Positions 1-4,494 of a DNA stretch of 5,780 bases are shown in pieces. The notes below the pieces were generated by a model. That model ran no database searches. It was given only the letters and a program-made list of their open reading frames with translations, and was not told the origin of the DNA. This DNA comes from Phycisphaerae bacterium (GTDB lineage: Bacteria; Planctomycetota; Phycisphaerae; JAAYCJ01), in contig JAAZAW010000168.1 of assembly GCA_012514125.1 (NCBI GenBank), positions 1-5,780 of the forward strand. The letters run 5' to 3'. Made by a program: the position numbers and the translations under genes. Each line of letters starts with the position of its first letter. The stretch's first letter is position 1.

Positions 1-1
1 G

Positions 2-118
2 ATCGACAAAATGGAAAAGACGATCGACAAAATGGAAAAGACGATCGACAAAACGAGAAAGTCGATCGACAAATCGGGAAAGTCGATCGACTTTTTGCCT
101 CTGACGATCAACTTTTGA
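2..118 (+). CDS. Possible C-terminal end of a heptad-repeat (coiled-coil-like) protein, 5' truncated
   Basis: Reading from base 2, the 21-bp repeat encodes exact seven-residue repeats: IDKMEKT, IDKMEKT, IDKTRKS, IDKSGKS, then IDFLPLTINF and a TGA stop at 116-118. In the first two repeats, Ile and Met occupy positions spaced as a and d of a coiled-coil heptad, with charged residues between them. The later copies replace Met with Thr or Ser, which would weaken such a helix. There is no start codon context because the frame enters from outside the window. The frame starting at base 1 is also open, to a TAA at 196-198 (repeats beginning DRQNGKD), and the third frame stays open through the A-rich half. 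Openness is therefore weak evidence, and a non-coding repeat is equally possible. No family is recognised. Confidence 0.25.
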   Translation: MDKMEKTIDKMEKTIDKTRKSIDKSGKSIDFLPLTINF

Positions 119-138
119 CGATTTTTGATCGTTTTTTT
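104..138 (+). terminator. Possible rho-independent terminator inside the repeat array
   Basis: ACGATCAA (104-111) is complementary to TTGATCGT (125-132), giving an 8-bp stem with a 13-base loop, followed directly by six T residues at 133-138. It sits next to the TGA at 116-118 that would end the heptad-repeat frame, which is where a terminator for a plus-strand gene would lie. The stem is AT-rich with only three G-C pairs and arises from two array cores, so it could be a by-product of the repeat. Confidence 0.35.
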
Positions 139-263
139 GTCTTTGTCGGTCGATTTTTTGGCGTGTTCGAGCGGTTTGGGGTTCCGGACGATCCATAATA
201 TTGACCAAAAACCTCTCCTTAGGCGGGAGGTGTCTTACCCAACGCAGTTCAGCGACCGCGAGC

Positions 264-286
264 GGGCTTTGGGCTTTGGGCTTTGG
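264..286. repeat. Heptanucleotide tandem repeat GGGCTTT, three copies
   Basis: GGGCTTT occurs at 264-270, 271-277 and 278-284, followed by a partial GG. The copies are perfect. Short heptamer tandem repeats in intergenic DNA are known in several bacterial groups, for example the STRR elements of filamentous cyanobacteria. No function can be read from the sequence. Confidence 0.85.
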
Positions 287-331
287 TCGGAAATCACAGA
301 CTCAGCGACCGAATTTATAACATCGTTTCGA

Positions 332-376
332 CCTCCAACTTCCAACTTCTAACTCAGCTTCTAACTTCCAACTTCG
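332..376. repeat. Heptanucleotide tandem repeat CTTCYAA, interrupted
   Basis: Seven-base units run CCTCCAA, CTTCCAA, CTTCTAA, then a five-base CTCAG interruption, then CTTCTAA, CTTCCAA and a partial CTTCG. The order of variants after the interruption mirrors the order before it. The repeat lies 43 bp beyond the stop codon of the AraC gene, in non-coding DNA. Confidence 0.85.
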
Positions 377-418
377 TTTACTGAAAACATCCACAACGAC
401 ATTCCGAACAATGAAGAG

Positions 419-1249
419 TTATGATTTTTCCCGGAGCCGATATTCTTTCGGGGTACAGCCGAACCAGGTTTTAAAGACTCGCGAAAAATAATGGCTGTCT
501 TTAAAGCCTGTCTTGTACGCGATCTCGGAGATCGTGCGGCGCGGATCGTTGAGCCATTCGACGGCTTTTTCCAGTCGAACCTGCGTCAGGTAATGGCATA
601 GAGTAAAACCATTTTCTTCACTGAAGATTCGTGACAGATAATACGGACTGATGTCGAGTTTTTCTGCGATATCGTCCAATGAAATCTGGCGGTTGAAATT
701 GTTCAGGATGATTTCCCGGGCTTGCTGCATGATCTGATGGCGGCGGATCACGGAGGTGTTTTTTTTAGGAGCGTTTTCTTTCTGCATCATTCGATAGATA
801 ATTTCCAACAATCGTAATTGAACGAGTGTCTTGCTGAATTCCCGATTGGCGGTAAAATCGCGGAAAAGACAGGCGAAATCTTCCGCCATCTGAAGATGAT
901 GATTTCGGGCGACTTTGGACATTTGCAACGGAGTTGTTTTTTTCAGCAGCGATTCTTCCCCGTCCCATCGAAATTGAATGAGATAAACCTCGAAAATGGA
1001 GCCGGAGGAAAATACATCCCGATGAGGCATATTGGCAGGAGTATAGATCACATCGCCTTCCTGAGCGGTGATACTGTACGCAGCGGTCTTGACCGTGACC
1101 TGGCCCCGGAGGACAAAGATTAATTCCGAACAAGAGTCGAAATGCTCGTGCTCGGCCCAGATCGGGTCAAAGATCGAGCGTCCGATCGTGCGAATCGTCG
1201 GCAATGAAACGCACGTTTTTTCTTCAGCTTGATTTCGGGTTGTCTGCAT
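419..1249 (-). CDS. AraC-family transcriptional regulator with N-terminal cupin sensor domain
   Basis: This is a 276-residue two-domain regulator, the usual AraC-family size. Residues about 30-95 form a cupin-like sensor fold (HEHFDSCSELIFVLRG, then GDVIYTPANMPHRD, whose histidines and proline-rich turn are typical of AraC arm domains). Residues about 170-276 form the DNA-binding domain with two helix-turn-helix units. The first is near 190-211 (ISLDDIAEKLDISPYYLSR) and the second near 240-262, ending in the family signature (GFKDSHYFSRVFKTWFGCTPKEYR). I chose the ATG at 1249 because GGGAAAGG lies upstream, though its 11-base spacing is long. A GTG at 1270 would add seven residues but has no visible ribosome binding site. 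The gene starts 49 bp after the oxidoreductase stop on the same strand, so the two are probably co-transcribed and this protein probably regulates that unit. The effector is unknown; a sugar or sugar derivative is a guess from family habit. Confidence 0.93.
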   Translation of the reverse strand: MQTTRNQAEEKTCVSLPTIRTIGRSIFDPIWAEHEHFDSCSELIFVLRGQVTVKTAAYSITAQEGDVIYTPANMPHRDVFSSGSIFEVYLIQFRWDGEESLLKKTTPLQMSKVARNHHLQMAEDFACLFRDFTANREFSKTLVQLRLLEIIYRMMQKENAPKKNTSVIRRHQIMQQAREIILNNFNRQISLDDIAEKLDISPYYLSRIFSEENGFTLCHYLTQVRLEKAVEWLNDPRRTISEIAYKTGFKDSHYFSRVFKTWFGCTPKEYRLREKS

Positions 1250-1260
1250 ATTTTTATTGA

Positions 1261-1268
1261 CCTTTCCC
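1261..1268 (-). promoter_or_regulatory. Candidate ribosome binding site for the AraC gene (GGGAAAGG)
   Basis: On the minus strand GGGAAAGG ends 11 bases before the ATG at 1249. It overlaps the alternative GTG start at 1270-1268, so only one of the two starts can use it. The spacing is longer than ideal, which keeps the start call open. Confidence 0.35.
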
Positions 1269-1298
1269 ACATCAGGCCAGTTGAAAATCAGGTTTGTA

Positions 1299-2564
1299 TC
1301 ATCGTCCGAAATTTTCTATCCGCACGGTTTTTCCTGTGCGTCGGGACTCTTCGGCGGCAAAGACCATCAGGTGCGATTCGAGGGTGACCTCGGGGCCGGT
1401 CTTGATCAGCGAGGGATCGTTCTGCCGGATGGCCTGAATGAAGGCATGGATCAAGCGCTGATCGCCGCCGCCGTGGCCGCCGGTGAGGTCCGTGGCCAGG
1501 GAGTTGACATCGAGTTCGGTCCACTCTTCCTTATTGAAATCGAAGATTCGGATTTTGTTTTCATCGCCTTCGAGGTAGCCATGGGAACCCATGATGCGGG
1601 TTCGCCGGCCATGGGGGGTAAAGGCGGTCATCGTGAGGGAGGCGGTGATATCCCCCTCGAAGTCCAGATTGACCACCTGATGGTCTACCACGTCATTGTC
1701 GCAGGCATAGACGCATCGGCCATAGGGACCGGTGCGAAGGGCGGCCTCCAGGGCGTCGGGAGTCATCTGGTCGGTGACCATGTTCAGGGGCCAGCCCAAG
1801 TCGCCGGCCTGGAGTTTCTGGAAATAGAATTTTTTGGCGGAATAGGGGCAGTCGTTATCTGCCAGGGGGCAATCCATACAACGGTCGGCGGCGCCGGCGG
1901 GCTGTTTGGATTTTTGGAAATGGCTCAGGTGGCCGAAGGAGGAGACGGCGAGGCATGGTTTTCCGACCCACCATCGCAACAGATCTAGGTCGTGACAGCA
2001 CTTGGCCAGGAGCATGAAGGAGGAGCGGGACTCGTTGCCGAAATTTCCGCGGACGAAGGAATGGGCCTGGTGCCACCAGGCGACGCCTTCGAGGTGTTGG
2101 ATCGTGCAGACCTCGCCGAGGATGCCGGAAGTGATCCGTTCCTTGATTTTTTCGTGATACGGGGCATATTGGAGGCCATGGCAGACGCCGAGCATGACGC
2201 GATTGTTCCGGCAGGCGTTGACGATGGCCCGGCAGTCCTGAGGGGTCGGGGCCATGGGTTTTTCCAGCAGGAGGTGGTAGCCTTTTTCCGCGGCAGCAAC
2301 GGCGGGAGCCACATGCAGTCGATCGGTGGTTGCGATGATGAGGGCATCGGCGAGCCTGGGCCGGGCCAGCAGATCTTTCCAATCGGAGAAGACCTGGTCC
2401 TGGGGGATGTTGTGTTGGCGGGCGGCCTCGTTGCGCTGATATTCACGGGGTTCGGCCACGGCCACGATTTGGGCGTGTTGATTTTCGTTCAAGATGGACG
2501 ATCCGAAGCAGTTGAGTCCTCGACTGCCGGCACCGATCAAGGCGAATGTTATTTTTTTGTTCAT
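1299..2564 (-). CDS. Gfo/Idh/MocA-family NAD(P)-dependent oxidoreductase with a cysteine-rich insert
   Basis: The 421-residue protein opens with a Rossmann dinucleotide-binding motif (GAGSRG, residues 11-16, with acidic E38 ending strand 2, which favours NAD over NADP). The family motif EKP follows at 101-103; its lysine is the usual catalytic residue. CCHDLDLLRWW (189-199) supplies the His/Asp pair expected in the active site. An insert carries C229, C232 and C239 in a C-x2-C-x6-C pattern running into PYSAKK, with C284 and C288 further on. The C-terminal part has CDNDVVDHQVV (288-298) and GGHGGGD (362-368), which mark a subfamily of uncharacterised sugar or cyclitol dehydrogenases. It should oxidise or reduce a hydroxyl of a sugar, inositol or related compound in the cytoplasm; the substrate cannot be named. 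The ATG at 2564 begins right before the Rossmann strand. Upstream in-frame ATG (2615) and GTG (2633) codons would add 17-23 basic residues unlike the family. GC is locally high (38 of 60 in 2161-2220, against 21 of 60 in 781-840 of the AraC gene). Confidence 0.92.
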   Translation of the reverse strand: MNKKITFALIGAGSRGLNCFGSSILNENQHAQIVAVAEPREYQRNEAARQHNIPQDQVFSDWKDLLARPRLADALIIATTDRLHVAPAVAAAEKGYHLLLEKPMAPTPQDCRAIVNACRNNRVMLGVCHGLQYAPYHEKIKERITSGILGEVCTIQHLEGVAWWHQAHSFVRGNFGNESRSSFMLLAKCCHDLDLLRWWVGKPCLAVSSFGHLSHFQKSKQPAGAADRCMDCPLADNDCPYSAKKFYFQKLQAGDLGWPLNMVTDQMTPDALEAALRTGPYGRCVYACDNDVVDHQVVNLDFEGDITASLTMTAFTPHGRRTRIMGSHGYLEGDENKIRIFDFNKEEWTELDVNSLATDLTGGHGGGDQRLIHAFIQAIRQNDPSLIKTGPEVTLESHLMVFAAEESRRTGKTVRIENFGR

Positions 2565-2667
2565 CCTTTTAATCTTTCTTTCAAGATAACCTGAATACGG
2601 AACCTCTTTTTTCATTTTTGAAAGGTTTCGCACCCTTGCATCCCTCGGAAGCTCAGGAACCGGGGGA

Positions 2668-2679
2668 AAAATCGATTTT
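2668..2679. promoter_or_regulatory. 12-bp palindrome, possible operator
   Basis: AAAATCGATTTT is a perfect palindrome about 104 bp upstream of the oxidoreductase ATG. It lies just downstream of the start point predicted from the candidate promoter at 2702-2729, a position where a bound protein could block transcription. AT-rich 12-mers of this kind also arise by chance. Confidence 0.25.
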
Positions 2680-2701
2680 CAATAGAGCCATGGAAATTCT
2701 T

Positions 2702-2729
2702 ATTTTAAGACTTCATTGCCGGATTCCAA
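2702..2729 (-). promoter_or_regulatory. Candidate sigma-70-type promoter for the oxidoreductase-AraC unit
   Basis: On the minus strand TTGGAA (2729-2724) is followed after 16 bp by TAAAAT (2707-2702), matching 4 of 6 and 5 of 6 consensus positions. The predicted start near 2695 would leave a leader of about 130 bases. The call rests on consensus alone. Confidence 0.35.
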
Positions 2730-2738
2730 GTTTTAATC

Positions 2739-2758
2739 CGAATAGTCGGTAATATTCG
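2739..2758. promoter_or_regulatory. 20-bp dyad CGAATA-N8-TATTCG, possible regulator site
   Basis: Two perfect 6-bp inverted arms are separated by eight bases, so their centres lie 14 bp apart. The dyad sits about ten bases upstream of the candidate -35 element, near -54 relative to the predicted start, a usual place for an activator. AraC-family proteins more often bind direct repeats, so another regulator, or chance, is possible. Confidence 0.3.
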
Positions 2759-2798
2759 TGTCTGCCTGCAAATCCCGCAGGTTTTCGTTTATACGGCC

Positions 2799-3707
2799 TT
2801 AGGTGGGTTTATTTTTCTGGCTGAACATCGTCAGCCAGAAAATGGCGCCAAAGAGTATTCCCGATCCGATAACGACGTTCCATGTCGGAATTTCGGCAAG
2901 GAAGATCAATCCGAGAATTGCGGCAATGACCACCCGACTCATCCCCGTAATCGACCCGGCGACGGCGGAAAGGTATTTAAACCCCGTGGTGATGGCGAAT
3001 TGCCCGATGGCGCCGGTGATTCCGCATGTCAGCAGGAAGATCCAGGTCGCCGGGGTATATTTTTCATAGTGTTCATTGAGAACTGCGGGCCAGGTTAATA
3101 ATGTCCCGAGGCCGAAGAGGAATAACAGGACGGTGACCGTGTGGTTGCTCTGTCGGGCGAAGCAGAGCATAATGATAGCCAGTGCCCCTGTAAACCCGGC
3201 TCCAAGCCCGATGAGGTCGCCGATGTTGGTATGCCCGAAACTCGGGTTGATGATCAGGAAGATTCCGGCGCAGGCGATCGCCAGGACTTTCCATTCGCGA
3301 AGGGAGACGTGTTCCCGAAGAAAAATGGGAGAAAGCATGGCGACGAAGACCGGATAGGTCATGTTCAAGAGGTTGGCATTGGTGATGGTGGTAAATTCTA
3401 TGGCGTAATAGAACAAGAAGACGGCGATGAGATTAAACACGCCTCGAAGGATCAGGACGATGGGGTTTCGCGGTTCGATTTTGGTTTGCCGGATTCCCAT
3501 GTATCCTAAAAGCCCCCCCAGGCCGATGGCAAAACGCATGAAGGTAATCATGGAGGATGAGGCCCCATCGTTCTGGGCGAACTTGGCCAGGAGAGTGCTG
3601 AGGGCAAAGCAGAACGCCGAAACAATGATTTGACTGTGATAGACCCAGACGGGATATCGAGTACAGGATTCATCCTGCGGAAGCGGAATTTCAACGGCCG
3701 GTTTCAT
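2799..3707 (-). CDS. DMT-superfamily (EamA-type) permease
   Basis: This 302-residue integral membrane protein has about ten hydrophobic segments (near 24-44, 54-72, 83-103, 108-130, 139-155, 163-184, 190-210, 221-243, 247-270 and 275-296). They are arranged as two five-helix EamA halves, about residues 27-153 and 163-293. Family marks include FCFALSTLLAKF in helix 1, FMRFAIG in helix 2 and the paired TYPVFVAMLSPIFLREH segment, where a helix end meets a charged RE. Members move small metabolites such as amino acids, nucleobases or sugar derivatives across the inner membrane, in either direction. The substrate is not predictable here. The 23-residue hydrophilic N-terminus is somewhat long but the ATG at 3707 is the only sensible start; no strong ribosome binding site precedes it. 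It stops 234 bp before the oxidoreductase, so co-regulation is possible but not shown. Confidence 0.93.
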   Translation of the reverse strand: MKPAVEIPLPQDESCTRYPVWVYHSQIIVSAFCFALSTLLAKFAQNDGASSSMITFMRFAIGLGGLLGYMGIRQTKIEPRNPIVLILRGVFNLIAVFLFYYAIEFTTITNANLLNMTYPVFVAMLSPIFLREHVSLREWKVLAIACAGIFLIINPSFGHTNIGDLIGLGAGFTGALAIIMLCFARQSNHTVTVLLFLFGLGTLLTWPAVLNEHYEKYTPATWIFLLTCGITGAIGQFAITTGFKYLSAVAGSITGMSRVVIAAILGLIFLAEIPTWNVVIGSGILFGAIFWLTMFSQKNKPT

Positions 3708-3732
3708 TGTATTATTTTATCTGTGAAAAAAT

Positions 3733-3863
3733 AAACGTATAATGTTCCGTTTAATCATAACAGGGATATGGCCTGATGAAAAGGTGAATATTTTGCGGAA
3801 ACGTATATTAAATTGCGGTTTTACGGTTTGGCGGAGACGAGCCATTTTTTTCTGAAACGGTAT
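3733..3863. repeat. Three AAACG(G)TAT-type direct repeats in the divergent promoter region
   Basis: AAACGTATA occurs exactly at 3733-3741 and 3799-3807, and a variant, AAACGGTAT, at 3855-3863. Copies start 66 and 56 bp apart, all in the same orientation, between the divergent permease and response-regulator genes. They could be binding sites for a shared regulator. Nine-mers in AT-rich DNA can also recur by chance. Confidence 0.3.
3754..3782 (-). promoter_or_regulatory. Candidate sigma-70-type promoter for the permease gene
   Basis: On the minus strand TTTTCA (3782-3777) is followed after exactly 17 bp by TATGAT (3759-3754), matching 4 of 6 and 5 of 6 consensus bases, with a TG two bases upstream of the -10. 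The predicted start near 3747 leaves a leader of about 40 bases before the ATG at 3707. Confidence 0.45.
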
Positions 3864-3892
3864 TATCGCTGGCGGGCGGGGTGTGCATCGCA

Positions 3893-3898
3893 TATAAT
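3893..3898 (+). promoter_or_regulatory. Candidate -10 element for the response regulator gene
   Basis: A perfect TATAAT lies 26 bp before the start codon, which would place transcription initiation just ahead of the ribosome binding site. No good -35 hexamer stands 16-18 bp upstream (TGGCGG at 3870-3875), so activation by another factor or a different sigma factor would be needed. A second TATAATGTT at 3738-3746 is identical over nine bases but also lacks a -35. Confidence 0.35.
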
Positions 3899-3913
3899 GT
3901 TGCAGAATTTTAC

Positions 3914-3918
3914 AGGAG
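3914..3918 (+). promoter_or_regulatory. Shine-Dalgarno AGGAG that decides the response regulator start
   Basis: AGGAG ends directly against an ATG at 3919 (spacing zero) and six bases before a second in-frame ATG at 3925. The six-base spacing is functional and the zero spacing is not, so translation should begin at 3925. Confidence 0.75.
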
Positions 3919-3924
3919 ATGAGT

Positions 3925-4389
3925 ATGACACAACAGAATATGGACGATATCAACGGAAAAGTCCTTATCGTTGACGACAATAACCAGAACGTTGAACTTT
4001 TGCAGGCTTATCTTGACAGTCTGCCGGTGGAAGTGATCGTAGCCGGAGACGGTCTGGAGGCAATGGAAAAAGTTTCGTCGGATCAGCCTGACTTGATTTT
4101 GCTTGACATCATGATGCCCCGAATGAGCGGTTTTGAGGTCTGTCAGAAACTCAAAAGCAATCCCTCGACACGCGACATTCCCATCATCATGATCACGGCG
4201 TTGAATGAAATCAGCGATATTGAACGCGGCGTCGAGTGTGGTACGGACGATTTTCTGACCAAGCCGGTGAACAAGCTTGAGCTGCTCACACGTGTCAAGT
4301 CGCTGCTGCGTCTGCGTCATCTGAAAAACGAACTCGAACGGGCGCTGGCATACATGGCGGACCTGGAAGCCAAAACGCAAAACGGATAA
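3925..4389 (+). CDS. Single-domain response regulator (CheY/DivK-like receiver)
   Basis: The 154-residue protein is one receiver domain (about residues 12-130) plus a short helical tail. All key residues are present: the metal-binding acidic pair D17-D18 in VLIVDDN, the phosphoacceptor D61 in LLDIMMP, the switch residue T91 in IMITA, and K113 in LTKP. There is no DNA-binding, GGDEF or other output domain, so it must signal by protein contact, as CheY, DivK or Spo0F do. The last 20 or so residues (RHLKNELERALAYMADLEAK) look like an amphipathic helix or coiled coil that could extend alpha-5 and serve in docking or dimerisation. No histidine kinase lies in the window, so it is an orphan here. 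The IMMPRMSGFEVCQKLK stretch resembles receivers in PleD-like and hybrid kinase systems. It lies 105 bp before lysS on the same strand. Confidence 0.93.
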   Translation: MTQQNMDDINGKVLIVDDNNQNVELLQAYLDSLPVEVIVAGDGLEAMEKVSSDQPDLILLDIMMPRMSGFEVCQKLKSNPSTRDIPIIMITALNEISDIERGVECGTDDFLTKPVNKLELLTRVKSLLRLRHLKNELERALAYMADLEAKTQNG

Positions 4390-4390
4390 A

Positions 4391-4424
4391 AACGATTTGT
4401 GGTCAACGGTGAATCGTTGATTTT
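4391..4424 (+). terminator. Weak terminator-like hairpin after the response regulator
   Basis: AACGATT (4391-4397) is complementary to AATCGTT (4412-4418) around a 14-base loop, with TTTT at 4421-4424 after a GA. It starts two bases past the stop codon. The stem is short and AT-rich and the T tract is brief, so it may only attenuate read-through into lysS. Confidence 0.3.
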
Positions 4425-4446
4425 CAGACCGCGCCTTCATTATTTT
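4417..4446 (+). promoter_or_regulatory. Possible promoter for lysS
   Basis: TTGATT (4417-4422) and TATTTT (4441-4446) match 4 of 6 bases each with an 18-bp spacer. Alternative AT-rich -10 choices follow at 4447-4454. A start near 4453 would place the inverted repeat at 4458-4473 at the extreme 5' end of the message. Confidence 0.25.
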
Positions 4447-4457
4447 TATATACATAA

Positions 4458-4473
4458 CCGATCGGGCGATCGG
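4458..4473 (+). promoter_or_regulatory. Perfect inverted repeat in the lysS leader
   Basis: CCGATCG (4458-4464) and CGATCGG (4467-4473) are perfect inverted arms separated by GG. As RNA this gives a six-pair GC-rich hairpin with a GGGC loop, eight bases before the GGGAG ribosome binding site. It could be an operator in DNA or a stabilising or regulatory hairpin in the mRNA. Confidence 0.4.
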
Positions 4474-4494
4474 AGTTATTTGGGAGCATCGGAC

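Larger units (their letters stand above)
1..207. repeat. 21-bp-periodic array of about ten units with a switch from A-rich to T-rich spacers
   Basis: A GATCG-like core recurs every 21 bp without a phase slip, at 1, 22, 43, 64, 85, 106 (GATCA), 127, 148 (GGTCG), 169 (GAGCG) and 190 (GATCC). The first two units are identical and the next two differ at a few positions. In the first four units the core is followed by an A-rich spacer such as AAAATGGAAAA. From 85 onward the spacer is T-rich, such as CTTTTTGCC, and the copies decay with distance. The switch coincides with a perfect 16-bp palindrome at 79-94 (AAAGTCGATCGACTTT), so the right half reads as diverged inverted copies of the left half. 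The array runs off the left window edge, so its full length is unknown. It may be partly coding at its left side. Confidence 0.85.
208..418. other. Repeat-rich intergenic spacer downstream of the AraC gene, no gene seen
   Basis: Beyond the array there is no convincing gene before the AraC stop codon. The spacer holds a short hairpin at 211-231 (ACCTC paired with GAGGT, extended by weaker pairs around a small loop). On the minus strand this hairpin is followed by five T residues, so it could be a weak terminator for the AraC transcript about 190 bp upstream. A 10-bp direct repeat, TCAGCGACCG, occurs at 249-258 and 302-311 and brackets the GGGCTTT repeats. A 75-codon open frame at 125-352 crosses this DNA, but it is built from repeat sequence and has no recognisable domain. 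Confidence 0.5.

Noticed and set aside
1..84. Possible CRISPR array
   Set aside because: The units are contiguous 21-mers with no unique spacers and no cas gene in view.
125..352. A 75-codon plus-strand open frame across the repeat spacer
   Set aside because: It is composed of array remnants and heptamer repeats, has no recognisable domain, and no ribosome binding site is evident before its start.
1257..2594. Two long plus-strand open frames lying opposite the oxidoreductase gene (1257-1988 and 1992-2594)
   Set aside because: They are in exact codon register with the sense gene, where stops require TTA, CTA or TCA sense codons. Avoidance of those codons in a GC-rich gene explains the openness, and the single break at 1986-1988 corresponds to one CTA leucine codon.
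2565..2633. Upstream extension of the oxidoreductase to the ATG at 2615 or GTG at 2633
   Set aside because: It would add a basic stretch before the Rossmann strand that is not typical of the family, and neither codon has a good ribosome binding site. The ATG at 2564 matches the normal N-terminus.
2765..2789. Hairpin CCTGC/GCAGG followed by TTTTCGTTT, terminator-like on the plus strand
   Set aside because: There is no plus-strand gene upstream for it to end. For the minus-strand permease transcript the stem has no following U tract.
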